Shown piece after piece: positions 36,929-48,810 of a stretch of DNA of 64,000 nt. Below the pieces are notes generated by a model. The model did no database searches, was not told the DNA's origin, and was given only the letters and a program-made list of their open reading frames with translations. Every line of letters starts with the position of its first letter. Within the stretch, counting starts at the first letter, position 1. Both the position numbers and the translations under genes were made by a program. The stretch comes from Stenogyne calaminthoides (lineage: Eukaryota > Streptophyta > Magnoliopsida > Lamiales > Lamiaceae). Where the stretch lies: positions 15,932,691 through 15,996,690 of the forward strand of contig JBBCBC010000034.1 of assembly GCA_037126765.1 (NCBI GenBank). Direction: 5' to 3'.

Positions 36929-38224
36929 TTAATTGATTGCCTGATGAAAGAATTTAGGCTCATTTTGACTAGTGATGGCCGCAAGATAAGCCTTATGAGC
37001 GCTTGAAAATTTATTGAAAGAGAAAAAATTCGATAAAGGATATACCTCTGAGGTTCCCGAATCGGCAGTGGGTTGCGAATGGTCTAAGGATTTTGGGAGC
37101 TCTATGGCATAGGACTCGAGATGCTTGGGTTGTTTCCTTATCCTTTCACTTCTTCTCAGAACATTATCTTGCAAAGACTCCCCCTCATTAGTGATCTCTT
37201 GAGGTGCTTCTGCCTCTTCTTGTTCCACCTCCACATTCTGTTCATTCACAACTTCAGTGGGCCTAACTTCATCAAATTCCCACTCTATTTCTCTTTTGTG
37301 ATTTATTTTGTCAACGACAGTTTTCGGCTCCTGTTCCTTGAAAGGAAATATGCTCTCAACGAATTTCACATCCAGTGAGGTGTACATTTGCTTTGTTTCC
37401 AAGTAGAAAACTTTGTACCCCTTTTGTGAGTATGGATACCCAACAAAGACACATCGTCGTTCTCTCACTCCAAATTTATCTCCCCTTTTTCGATTATCTT
37501 TTGCGTAGACCAAGCACCCAAAAACCCGTAGGTGTCGATAGTTTGGTACTTTGCAAAACAAGACCTCATAAGGTGTTTTCTGTTTGAGAACTCTAGAAGG
37601 CAAACAATTTATAATATATGTGGCAGTTAAAACACATTCTCCCCAAAAATCTATGGGTAATCCTGCCTCAAAACGTAAAGCTCTTGCAACTTCTAAAATA
37701 TGCCTACGTTTTCTTTTGACTACTCCATTTTGTTGAGGTGTGTCTGTGCAAGATGTTTCAAGAACTATTCCATTATTTTTATAATATTCCATCATGCAAT
37801 TAGACTGAAACTCCACCCCATTGTCCGTCCTAATTCTCTTAACACCTTTCCTAAACTGGTTACGTACCATATTGCAAAACATGATTAAATAGTGATGCAC
37901 CTCAGACTTATTTTTCATGAGAAACACCCACACACCTCTACTAAAATCATCAACAATTGATAAAAAATAATGTGCACCCGTAAAAGAAGGCGTGCGATAG
38001 GCACCCCAAATATCACAATGAATGAGATCAAAACAAGACACAGTTTGTAGAGTGCTACTAGGAAAAGGTAGCCTAGTCAACTTAGCTCTCAAATAGGAGT
38101 CACAATGTTCATCACTTTTCCCAAAATTATTACGAAAACCATCAAAAAGTTGTGCTCTTACACTTGAAGCATGCCCTAATCTTTTGTGCCAAAGCTTTGA
38201 ATCAACATTGACTGACATGGCCAT
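36929..38224 (-). pseudogene. Copia integrase
   Basis: A 431-codon open frame. It starts with LWHKRLGHAS (GAG-pre-integrase), then the core with CDIWGAYRTPSF (first catalytic Asp), KRIRTDNGVEF (second Asp) and TPQQNGVVKRKRRHI. The family has glutamate in the last motif (third catalytic acid); here the codon is AAA, lysine. The C-terminal KNRKRGDKFGVRERRCVFVG stretch is normal. The frame is thus long, but the enzyme should be inactive. Confidence 0.92.
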
Positions 38225-38421
38225 TTTTTCTGCAGTTCCGGCTCCAAGTAATAAAGACCATCGCAGTTCCTACCCACTCCAATCAGGTTCCTCGAAGGTA
38301 AGTCTTGTATCACACAAAAATCCCGAAAGAAAGTGAGAACGCAATTCATATCTCTTGTCAATTTATTGAGTGAAAGTAAATTGCATTTGAAATCCGGTAT
38401 ATTTAAGACGTGTTTTAATTT

Positions 38422-38838
38422 TTACCCATTTGGCAAATCTGCATCGCCCACGTTCTTGACCGGAACCACCTCACCATTAGGAATTTTCACTGGTATTCCA
38501 TTTCCAGGGTCTCTTTGATTTCCAAGTAACCTGCTATCACAAGTTATATGCTCACTAGCCCCAGAATCAATTATCCAAGGCTTTAAATTGTCCATCTTAC
38601 CGGCCATATTAACTGTAGGAGAACCTTCTTCACGTGCTACCCGTGAGTTGCCAAAAAACTCAACCATCTTGTCATATTGCTCAGCTGTTATTCCAGGAAT
38701 GGGACTACCACTAGTAGTCATGTGAGCTGCTTTAACGGTGCTCTTTTGCTTGTTTTGTGGATCCTCCTTCTTGCCACCTTTCTCCCAGTGCTTCGGATAG
38801 CCCACAAGTTCGTAACACTCATCAATTGTGTGGTACAA
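38422..38838 (-). pseudogene. Copia protease region
   Basis: It contains WIIDSGASEHIT, the aspartic protease active site (D-S-G). It continues directly from the zinc knuckle and is followed by broken frames leading to the GAG-pre-integrase segment (38176-38361 reads the stretch between). Confidence 0.85.
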
Positions 38839-39656
38839 TTTCCCGCAGTGTGAGCACTTCTTAGGCTCACGCCTATTTTCCTTCCTTTCTCAATCTTTTT
38901 CTTGACGTCGAACAACTTGGGTTTTGAAGGCAGCAGCGTCTACAGTTGATTTCCCAACAGCGGTGATTTGCTTTTGCTTCTCGTCTTCTGAGACGATGTG
39001 AAAAGCTGTCCCAAGTGATATCATTGGCTTCGTGCTCAATATCTGGCTCTTGACGGTTCTGAAGTTTTCATCCAAGCCCATGAGAAATTCATATAGGCGC
39101 TCCTTTTCTCTCATGATTGTCAATTGCTTGGATACATCGCACGTGCACCCATTGCACTTACATTTGGGCGTGGGAGAGATAGCCTGCATCTCTTCCCACA
39201 AGCCTTTGAGTTTTGTGTAATAGGCCTAACCAGAAAGTTTCTCTTGTTTGGTAAAGGTTATCGCTCGCTTGAGTTCGTAAGCCCTAGGCGCACTCTCAAG
39301 TCTTCCCAAACTTCACGAGCAGTCTTAGCATGTTTCACGCTATTACGAATTTCCTTGTCCATCGAAGTGTGTAGCCATCCTCTAACCATGGAGTTACACC
39401 TCTTCCATAGTAAAGATTCAGACGAACCCTCTTCCGGGATGGGAATTGATCCGTCAACAAAACCAAACTTGTTCTTTTCAAAGAGGGCATTGCTCATTTC
39501 ATCTGCCCAATCTGCATAGTTTCCATCATAGAGTGGATCACTTGTGAATACGGTATTAGGACTATCTGAACCAGCGATATAATATGGCGACATCACGTCT
39601 ACCGTCGTCGATCCGGTGGTTTTTGTAACAGATGATTCGTCCCCTTTCTTTGACAT
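38826..39656 (-). pseudogene. Copia gag with zinc knuckle
   Basis: It starts with an ATG at 39656. The first frame (to 39258) has WADEMSNALFEKNKFGFVDG and VWEDLRVRLGLTN, typical of plant copia gag. A frameshift and a TAG follow. 39201-38890 continues with LMGLDENFRTVKSQIL, and CSHCGKLYHTIDEC near 38860-38820 is an intact CX2CX4HX4C knuckle. Confidence 0.88.
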
Positions 39657-39734
39657 GTTTCTGGGTAACGATATTTAAATCTAATGTAAAAAAACAGGCT
39701 GATTATTGTGCAGAAGCTGGTTGATCTTGAACCT

Positions 39735-39746
39735 GCTCTGGTGCCA
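39735..39746 (-). other. Primer-binding site of the copia element
   Basis: Minus strand tggcaccagagc directly follows the 5' LTR. The initiator-Met tRNA site is normally tggtatcagagc; two pyrimidine transitions separate them. Confidence 0.8.
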
Positions 39747-39993
39747 TGTAGAAATTCATGGATGAGCAATCAAGATTGGGGAAAAATGTTTTTTGTATAT
39801 TATTCACACAGAGAATAGACTGCATGTATACACGCCTAATACAATAAGAATCAGATCCCGGAATATCTTCATCAAACGGGAAAAAGATACAATCATACTC
39901 AAAGGGATTACATTGGATATACATGGAAACATATCATAGAGAAAAAGGAAAAGATTTACAGAGAATGATAAGGAAATATTTTCAAATCTTTCA
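39747..39993 (-). repeat. 5' LTR of the copia element
   Basis: 247 bp, reading on the plus strand from tgtagaaattcatgg to aaatctttca. Confidence 0.9.
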
Positions 39994-39998
39994 AAAAA

Positions 39999-40839
39999 AT
40001 TTAATATTTTTCCCACCCTTAGCGGTGGTAGAGGAGTATACGCGGGGTAACAATAACTTATGTTTGGGATCGGAAATTTGGAAGAGAAAAATGAGAAATG
40101 GGGGAGAGGGCCGTTTATTTGTTGAAGGATAATTGGTATAATGAGAGGGTGTATTAAAATTTCGTATGTATATTAATCTAGTGTGTGTACTTACCAATTA
40201 TGAGAGTGTGAATAACATGGCCAATAAAAAAAAGAATATATATTTAGGTTATCGTTTTGGGTTTGCACTGGGCTATAGTCCAGTCCAATGTTGTCCTTGT
40301 GCTAATCCGCCCATAATCAATGTAATTCATATCTAACATTTTAAATTTATTAAGAATGCAACTATTGATCAAACCCAGGTATTTGCTCAACGGTAGCAAA
40401 TGGCTCATAATATGTAATGATTTACAATGCAATAAGATATTGTAAATATAAATGTATTGAGAAAAAATCATGAAAAATTACACTATTTATTGATCCACAT
40501 ACATCCAAAGTACAATTAATACTTTAGTTTATGGACCACTGTGCGCCAACAATTACTCTATTAATAATCACATTTCCCCTTTTCTCACAAAAAGACCCAA
40601 GTCCTTTATCCCTACAATAGTAAACGTAAGTATTGATAACCATACAATTGTAAATCATACCACCTTCATTTATTTGCTTACTACTCTGATATAATATCCA
40701 TCAATTTTTTGTCACCATTAGTAACTATGAGTAACCAATAATAGTTTGACATGGCTCATCAATTAGGACTTAGGAGTGAGCTGTGCTTTCTAATTCTAGC
40801 AAACTCTCTCATTCAACATATTCATAAAATAGAGTGGGT
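39999..40839. other. AT-rich spacer, nothing recognised
   Basis: It starts with the continuation of the sequence into which the copia element inserted. No coding frame. Confidence 0.5.
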
Positions 40840-41062
40840 ATCATGTGCATCTATGTGCATCTATGTGCATCGTGCACTCATATTACATTTTAGAACCTGC
40901 AATTTATTATACTGAAATATGCAATTTGTTTATACGGAGTCGTGCAACTATTAATATGAAAAAATAATCACACATTTCAGTATAAATAAGTTACATGTTT
41001 CAATATAACAAGTTTACGATTTTAAAACACACTATGAGCGAACGGTGCACCTGAATACATAC
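40840..41062. mobile_element. GTGCAC-family MITE, copy 1
   Basis: It begins atgtgcatctatgtgcatcg followed by tgcactcatattacattttagaa. It ends ttttaaaacacactatgagc followed by gaacggtgcacctg, an inverted counterpart. The interior has repeated gcaatttgt/gtgcaacta words. Relatives lie at 49500, 54806, 54885 and 61600. Confidence 0.55.
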
Positions 41063-41106
41063 AACACTTAGCACATAAAATAAAATTACTCATTATCAAC
41101 ATTTCT

Positions 41107-42690
41107 TGTGTAGGTCCCGAAAGGGTTTCGTGGGGGCAGAAATCTAGAGGGGAGGGGTGAATAAACTTCTGAAAACTTTTTCGTGCAGATCAGGTGTGAT
41201 GGCAGTTTGCCTGATCAGAGTGCAAGTGAACCAGTTTGGACTGATATCCAACTTACTGATCGCCTGAGGGCAGATCAGTTCGGTATCTATCAGTTTAACT
41301 GATTGTGCGGAAGCTAGTTTATACCCGTATGAAAAACCAGTTTATAACAAATCAGATTTCGAAGTTGTTTTCAATCAGATGACTATGGGGTCAATCTGAT
41401 CAGATCAGTAGCTTGGTGCTAGCTGATCCTAACTCAGAATATGTATGTAGATTTAATCAAGTTGTGTGCAATAGTGTGAAGCAGTTAATCAAACAGATAA
41501 ATGCACACAAGATTTATAGTGGTTCGGACAACCAGTCCTACGTCCACTCTTCCCTATCACAAGGGGCACCAACTTAACCAACTTAACCAACTGGACTTAG
41601 ATTATTGTGTTAGTCCAACACATTACACCAACAGATATTTATGGAGCTCTCACTCAACCGATCCCAGAAATCAGAACTAGAAATCCTAGTCTGAAATCTT
41701 GCTAAACAAACTTAACCTAACTTTGGGTTTTGGGTAATATTTGTTGTTTGTTCCAACTTTGAAATCTTTCCTAGTATTTAAGTAGCCTAACAGCTAGTGG
41801 ATAAGATTTCTGTGCTAAGAACTATGGGATGAACACTTAGAAAAATAATCTTCAAGGTTGTGCTCTTCGTGCAGAAATTTGACTATAGTATGAGCTTCTT
41901 GATAATTTTCGTGTATTCACTCTGAAGAGTAATCCCATATTTATAGACCTCGAAATCAAAGAGCCGTTGGAGAGCAATTTGAATTTTCGGCTATATTTGG
42001 TAGATATGTACGATTTGATGTGACGTGCTTCAAGGACGGCATGACCGAAAGCATGAATAGTTGTCTTTTATAGCCGTTTGACCAAGCAGCACCAAATCCC
42101 GTATTGTCGGCTCCGTTCATACGTGTCTTGTTCTTATTGGTTAACAAAATCACTTTTCAGTGTTTGTTCTACCAACTAAAGTTGACATTCTTCTTGTTCA
42201 GATCAACAATGTATGACTTGGTGAAACATCAGTTACCACCTGGTGTGAGCTGACCTGATCAGTTACAACTGATCAGTCTACCTGATAGAGTCTTCTGGTG
42301 CCAGTTGTCTTAGCTCAACTAGCAGAGTCGACTGATGTAGGTCTTCTGGTCTGATCTTCTGGTAGTCATCTGATCTCCAGGTCTTCTAAATTTGTGTTTC
42401 AAGACTTCACCTGATTATCTGACTTTATAAGATCGTCTGATCTTATGTCCTTCCTTGCCTTCTGGCCTGTTGGACTTCAGCTGATCTTTTGTTCTTCTGA
42501 TCTTTAGATCTGACCTATACATATTGAGGTTCCCCCTTAATATGTGACCTATCTTATACATCAGTTGTTCTATATAATAATTATCAACTGGTCATCTTAC
42601 AACTGATATTAAAAACATCAATCAGCTAACAGGTCTGACTGGTCCTATTACATGTGTTTTAGAACTTTCATCAAAACTCTAAATTTCACA
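41107..42690. repeat. Non-coding dispersed repeat rich in CTGATC
   Basis: It opens taggtcccgaaagggtttcg, contains tttatagtggttcgg and cctacgtccactcttcc, and closes near atcaaaactctaaatttcac. I know these words from repeats scattered in many plant genomes, often with no coding capacity; I cannot name the family. CTGATC or GATCAG occurs more than a dozen times. The 65-residue frame at 41956-42153 (minus) has no known motif. Confidence 0.5.
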
Positions 42691-43069
42691 ATAGCTTGCT
42701 TTACACTTCTTAATACTTACACGAAGAAGCCATGCAGCAACCTTATTGGACAATTAGAAATAGAATCTTGAAAATGGGTTAACACTCAAGACAAAACAGT
42801 GAGAAGGGGCCTACCATAATGGACAAAAGAGACTTAATTAGGAAACATTAAAAATGATAACAAGTTGGTTTATGTGGGATCATAAAATTGATTAGATTAG
42901 TAATAAGTAGTAGGTTGATTTGTACACCTTAACTCACTAACAACTAACCAATACAACAAGATGACAATGCAACCCTACCCCCACCCACCCCCCTTCTAGA
43001 GAATATTGATGGGCTTCATATATGTTATGTAAACGAAATCATTCTAGCTTAAGCATGAAGCAGAATTGA

Positions 43070-43076
43070 TATATAA
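43070..43076 (+). promoter_or_regulatory. Probable TATA box of the RIC gene
   Basis: tatataa lies 75-81 bases before the ATG. A second candidate, atataaat (about 43127), lies too close to the ATG to be the likelier one. Confidence 0.4.
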
Positions 43077-43150
43077 GGCTATTATAAATCTGTAGATACA
43101 GTGATACTATATAGTAGATTTGATCATCATATAAATCGGTTGAGAAATTT

Positions 43151-46100
43151 ATGACGATGAGAGGTGGGCGTCTCCAACGATTTGTGTTTTTTCCGTTTTC
43201 CATCCGATGTGATTCTGAATCAAGTGTTGCTCTTGCTGTTTCCTCCGCCACCACCCACTCTCCTAAACAATCAAAGACGATAAAAGGTATTAGTTGTTTC
43301 ATTAAAAGGTACTAATGATTTTATTATAAAGTATTAGTTGAAAAATAGGTGTGCGGTAAAATTGGCTTATGGCCAACTCTTAATCAAATCAATTTGGGGA
43401 GGATTATTAATATTGGTGTCATATGTACATTTAATTTGATGAATACATTTCCACAAACCTTATGCGCCGATTTTTCGTTATATTTAGACTATATATACAT
43501 CGGATCAAATTTGTTTAGTTTAAATTTTGGTTTGCAGGAGAAAAGGGTGGCGAAGAAAATTTAAAAATGGATAAAAACCAGAGTCTTTCAAAAGCATCAT
43601 TCACCCAAGGATTAAATAGATTGATCAGACGCTTCAAGACATTTTCTCATTTCTTCGGTAAGTTTTTTACTGTACATTTGATTTTTTGCGGTTTTTCCAT
43701 TTTGTGAAATCGTCTCACAAAATTTTATTTCACTATTCAATCATAACATAATTAAATCACTTTCAGTTAATAAATTATAAGTAATTGAGTAGTCTAATTT
43801 TAACCATTGATGCTACCACTACCCAAAAAAAAAAATTGCCTATCAAATTAATTTTCAAATGACTACGAAATTTTCCTAAAAAAATTATTTGGTTCTTAAA
43901 AAGTGAGGATTGTCTGTCACTTGTCTATAAATTTTTAGAATAATCTATAAAAAGATTACCCACACAAATAATTCTCTAGGCAAACAAATTACCTACAAGC
44001 AAATTGCCTACACATTCGTAATTTTCGTAGGCAAATAAATTACCTACACAAATAATTCTCTAGATTTATATTTTGGTAGACAATTATATTGGTAGTTTAA
44101 AATTGACCTACGTACAAACGAATTTACTTATGAATTACATTTTCTAGGCAAATTTATCTATGAATAAAATGCCTATGATTGAAAAAATTTGTAGATAAAT
44201 CGTAGGCAATAAGACTATTTAAGGATGAAATTATTTTCGTTGAAATTTCGTAGGTAAATTGAAAATTTTCGTGGCAATTCACTATTTTCTTGTAGTGTAC
44301 GAGATCCTGTAGTTTCACATTATTATACGATGATAATGTATTATACATGTGTAATGTGAGTATAATAATATATATTGTGATGTCCAAATAAGAATAAGAA
44401 ATTAAATTTGTTGAGAGTAGCTACAAGAGACTCAAACGGAAAAGATTCTGCTATAAATATTCTCCCACAATTTAAATAGATTAATATAGCCACGTATGGA
44501 GTGATGGCAAATATGGAAATGGATATAGCTTGGCTTCAAATATAGTATTCTTCATTCAATCAAATGGAACAAACACTTGCAATCATCCATAAAATATTTG
44601 GTGAGATGGGCAAAATAGAAGAAACTATGTAATTCTCGTGACCTACAATTGTCGTATAACGTATTGTCTCACTTGGGAATCATAATTCATATTACCAACC
44701 CCACGAGTATGAATCCAGCCAAGACCGGGTCGGGTCGGATATTGGCGTATTCATTTTCGTTTTTTTATTTATATTTTAAATAATAATTATAAATTATACT
44801 TTATATATATGGACATATACTATACTTTGGTTCTCAATACTCTACAAAATAATGAAATACTAGCTACTAAAATATACATTTTAAATAGTAAAAACTAATG
44901 TTTTTAAATTACATTATGTATATTTATTATATATTAATAATTATAAGCGAGATACGGTTGGGGGCCTGTAAAGTAGATATACAGACGATAAATATATAAT
45001 GATTTTTTTTAGAAATTTAGATGGTGACAACACCTCACAGCTGATCTCATATATAAAACGTGATACTTTTTTTTTTTTTTATAGTATTCAAATTTAAAAA
45101 AGAATCACATAAATATACAATAATATCATGTCTAACACAATAATATGTGAGATATATATAACCATAATTTTTCGACGGAATCTCAATTTTTAGTCAATTT
45201 TATTTTTAAAAGTTCTTTTTTATCAATGATTTTAATTTTATTCTTTTCTAGCCAAGAAAATATTTTTTTACCAACTATACCCTCATCTTTTTTTTAAAAA
45301 AAAAAAGACAAGTTCTTTTGTTTTTTTTATTTTCTTTCATTTTTCAATAAAGTGTGGTACGAGTGAAAAAATTGTGGTACGAGCTTCAATAAAATGTTGT
45401 ACCTAATAGTGGTATGGGCTTAAATAAAATGTGGTAAGAGGTGAATTAATGGTGGTACGGGCTTCAATAAAGTGTGGTACAGGTGAAAAAAATTGTGGTA
45501 CGAGCTTCAATAAAATGTGGTACGGGTTAATTAATGGTGGTATGGACTTAAATAAAATATGGTACGACGTGAATTAATGATGGTGCAGGCTTCAATAAAG
45601 TGTGGTACGGGTGAAAAAAATGGTTGTACGAGCTTAAATAAAATGTGGTACGAGGTAAATTAATGGTGGTACGACTCAATAATGAATGGTACGGAGTAAA
45701 TTAATTGTGGTACACCCTTAATAAAGTGTGGTACGGGGTGAATTAATGGTAGTACGATCAATAAAATGTGGTATAAGATGAATTAATATTTAAATATGGT
45801 GTAGTATTAGAGTGTTGATCGGTTAAGGGAGAGAAAAAGTTGTTCTAAATTTTAGGAAAAAGACCACTAATTTTTTTTAAGAATGCAACTGTTTTTTTTC
45901 TATTTTATTTAATTATCTTAGTTAATTAAATAGGGGCATAAGAGTCTAAATAATAATTATCTTGGCTAGAAAAGAACAAATTAAAATTTAATGACATAAA
46001 AGAATATTTACTTTTACATTTGGCTATTTATAACTCTACCCCTAATTTCTCCTGTTCAACATAATAGTTACATTTTAATCCACCACACGTGCATATATAC

Positions 46101-46601
46101 ATACATGAAGTGAATTGGATTTCCATCATCCCTCATTACTCATTAATTATTATGCCTCTTTAGTTTTTTTTTTCTTTTTTCTTTTGAAACAATTGTGCCT
46201 CTTTAGTTAATGTCATTATACTTGCTTATCCTTCAATTTATCATGATTCCTAAAATCATTGTCAATAGTGATTGGAGAAATTACAAACTTACACTCATAA
46301 ATTCAATTATATGTTTTTTACATTTCTTCTCATACTTTGAATGAAAATCTATATGCAATTAATTAGTGCATGCCATTAATTATCAGTTTACAAAGAAGAG
46401 ATGGAGTACATGGAAAAGGAGATGGAAATAGGGTTTCCAACAGATGTGAAGCACGTGACACATATAGGATCAGATGGATCAACCACAATTAATCAAATTC
46501 CCAATTGGGGAAATAATCTCAAAGCTTCTGAAATTCTTTCATTCCCTTCTATTTCTTTGCAGCAATTTGAGATTGCCATGTCAGCCCAATCTCACTCTTG
46601 A
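43151..46601 (+). CDS. ROP-interactive CRIB protein (RIC2/RIC4 type), three exons
   Basis: The exons are 43151-43286, 43538-43657 and 46387-46601 (471 nt, 156 residues). Both introns are GT-AG and phase 1, and the frame runs unbroken. The N-terminus has MRGGRLQRFVFFPFSIRC and SESSVALAV, the short conserved leader of plant RIC proteins. Exon 2 ends with TQGLNRLIRRFKTFSHFF, joined across intron 2 to VYKEEMEYMEKEME. The CRIB motif is residues 100-113, IGFPTDVKHVTHIG, with the proline and both histidines in place. The C-terminal LKASEILSFPSISLQQFEIAM is also family-typical. RIC proteins bind active ROP GTPases through CRIB and link them to cytoskeleton, calcium and polar growth. No damage seen. 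Intron 2 (2.7 kb) carries a CACTA MITE and a minisatellite. Confidence 0.88.
43817..44297. mobile_element. Non-autonomous CACTA element, 481 bp, in RIC intron 2
   Basis: It starts CACTACccaaaa and ends ttttcttGTAGTG. The 3-bp direct repeat tac flanks it (43814-43816, 44298-44300), as expected for CACTA transposons. The inside consists of many copies of cctacacaaat and tcgtaggcaaat-like subterminal repeats in both orientations. No transposase. Confidence 0.82.
45350..45785. repeat. Minisatellite, gtggtacg units, in RIC intron 2
   Basis: About 435 bp of degenerate units of roughly 25-30 bp alternating tcaataaaatgtggtacgag and gtgaattaatggtggtacg. Units vary in length by a few bases. Confidence 0.85.
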
Positions 46602-47001
46602 TATATATCATTTGCATATGCCTCTAACTTCACTTGATGTTTGTATCGGAATTATGGTTTTGCTAGTATGATTGATAATTGTACGACAATCTCGTATGTC
46701 ATTTCGAATTTTCGGGTGATTCGAAAAAATGTATTGGCTACATTTAATTCTTGATAAAAATATTGGTTAGATATATTATTTAATGCACACGTATTAATTA
46801 GTTACTATAATATGAAATCCTACTCTTAGATGCTAGTTTTTATTTTTCAATGTTTTCTTTTCCTCCATCTTTATCCTTTGGGCCTTTGCATAGTATGATG
46901 AAATTATTTAACAATAAGGTAATACTATATCTTGTTTTTTTGTTTTATGAAATGTTGATCGCCTTGTTTTCAAATCTCAATAGTGGATATTAAGTTTAGA
47001 T
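46602..47001. other. 3' flank of the RIC gene
   Basis: Nothing recognised beyond AT-rich sequence. No clear aataaa lies within 200 bases of the stop. Confidence 0.4.
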
Positions 47002-47215
47002 ATAGTTGAAGTGATTAAAACTCCACCACTTAAGATCCCACTAGGTCTTGGGTTTGAGACAAGAAGAGGAAAAAATTATTCCTTCTTGTGGTGTTGTGGT
47101 GATCACCCTCTTGTGGTGGTTGCGGCTTCAATTGCGGTGTGATTGTGGCTCCGATTTATAACGAGACGGAGAAATATGTCATGTGTCCGGTGGTAGAAAG
47201 AATTATTGTAATTAG
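47002..47215 (+). mobile_element. SINE, copy 1
   Basis: tatagttgaagtgattaaaa looks like a decayed tRNA A box and ggtttgagaca like a B box, about 35 bases apart. The body shares words with 56361-56585: cttgtggtg, ttgcggt.tgattgtggctcc, gcgagac.gagaaatatgtcat. Non-coding. Confidence 0.5.
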
Positions 47216-47585
47216 TTATTTGAAAAAAGAAAAAAAATCTCAATCGTGGATGAAGTAGACCATAAAAATGGGCTTGGACCACCAAAAATATTAATCGGAA
47301 GAAAGTATACCAGCCCAAGATATGAACTTTGGGCTAACAGTACGAAGCCCATCGTTAGGAGAATAGAGCATCACAAAATTAAAATGATTATAACAATTTT
47401 AACATGGGTTTGGTTATAAGTTATGACATACACCTCCAAGGCTCCAATATTAGGTAGATACGTTCACCTCCAATTTTTGTTATTTTAATATAATGGTAAA
47501 ATATGTCAATCCATTGAAAATCCCCCTGATTATTAACTCAAAAATGAATTAAACGTATACACAACAAAGTCGGGTCTATTATTTA

Positions 47586-47781
47586 GCCAACGGCTGGTTG
47601 GGCTATTTGGAAATTCAGGAATGAATGTATCTTCGAGATCATTACTCCAAATTCAAGAAAATTGTTCGAAGAAATCAAGACAATAGCGTGATCATGGATA
47701 ACGACAAAGAATATTAAGGCAAGTCACTTCCTGTTTAGATTTTGGCGCTCTAATCCTAAAATTGGGTGGAAATTGTTGTGA
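47586..47781 (+). pseudogene. LINE 3' end fragment
   Basis: The frame reads GWAIWKFRNECIF, then EIKTIA, a stop, SWITTK and FWRSNPKIGW. The WxIWKxRNxxxF landmark marks the C-terminal end of plant LINE RT polyproteins. A short A run follows at about 47869. The rest of the element is absent. Confidence 0.5.
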
Positions 47782-48580
47782 TTCCTATCATCTCTTTGTT
47801 AGCATATACGGATCATACCCTTATACTCCATATTCTTTTTAATACATTCTCCCTTCTTGGCTGCTAAAAAAAAAACCATATCTAAGTTTATTAGAGAAAT
47901 TGGACATGACATCCCACCACTACCACTATCGCACTCCACCACCATTATTGCCCTTCATCACCGTTCAGGTTTTTAACAAAGTTCTATATGCATCTGTTGG
48001 CACATTGCACAATTCAAGTGTATTTTAAGCATGTAATTAAGTATATTATAATTCAGTAAAATATGTAAATGTAGGACAATCGAGCTCAAATAAATTCAAA
48101 TCAGGTTGATTTTTTTTTCCACAAATTGTTCCTAAATTTAAAGATTTTGAAAATATTATGTCTTATATTCACAAGTCAATAATATGTATATGTAGGACAA
48201 TCATGCAATTCATGACATTTCAATCCGATTAGGACTTATTTATCCTATATTTATATATTTTAAAATATATTGTTCTATATTTATACATATAGATTTTAAA
48301 ATATATTATCCTATATGTCCAAGCCTCTAAAATTATAGTCCTTAAAACACAACTCCTTCTAAATTACTGACCTAAACAACATTTTTCCCATATTAATTAT
48401 ATTATAAATTATAACAACCATTAATAGACTAATTTTTTTTACTTATTTAACTTTTTAAATCTTTTTAATTTATGTGCAAAATTCAATCGATCCAATATAA
48501 TTTGGATGGGGAACTGTTTATATGCGAATACAACTTAATTAAATAAATGCATCTTTTTATTTATTTGTCAAAATTTTATA
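47782..48580. other. AT-rich spacer, nothing recognised
   Basis: No gene or clear repeat. Confidence 0.45.
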
Positions 48581-48810
48581 CTCTTTCCGTCCCAACTCTT
48601 TGATCACACTTATTTTTTTCTCGTATTTTAACGAGTGAGTTGTTTATTAATATTTAAAATGATAAAAATAATTTTTAAGGAGTGGTATGATAAATTTACA
48701 TCTTCACTATTATATATTTCTTTAAAAATTATTTAATTATTTTAAATACTAATAAAAAAACTCGCTCACTAAAATAGTAAATGTGAACAAAGAGTTGAGA
48801 TGGAGCGCCG
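48581..48810. mobile_element. Stowaway-like MITE
   Basis: Left end ctctttccgtcccaactctt; right end (complement) starts cggcgctccatctcaactct. The ends are inverted and diverged from ctccctccgtccc, next to ta on both sides. The inner arms also pair (tttaacgagtgagtt with actcgctcactaaaa). Confidence 0.65.

Larger units (their letters stand above)
35163..39993 (-). mobile_element. Ty1/copia retrotransposon, complete but inactivated
   Basis: 4,831 bp on the minus strand. Two LTRs (39747-39993 and 35163-35410) begin TG and end CA and differ by about eleven substitutions and one indel in my hand alignment. The repeat aaaaa flanks both sides (35158-35162, 39994-39998), fitting a 5-bp target duplication, although a run of A is weak proof. 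Primer site, gag with zinc knuckle, protease, integrase, reverse transcriptase, RNase H and polypurine tract follow in copia order (integrase before RT). Stops, frameshifts and a lost integrase residue show it is dead. Confidence 0.93.

Noticed and set aside
37121..37888. Three plus-strand frames of 62-85 codons
   Set aside because: Shadows of the copia integrase frame.
41956..42153. 65-codon minus frame
   Set aside because: Lies inside the CTGATC repeat and shows no conserved features.
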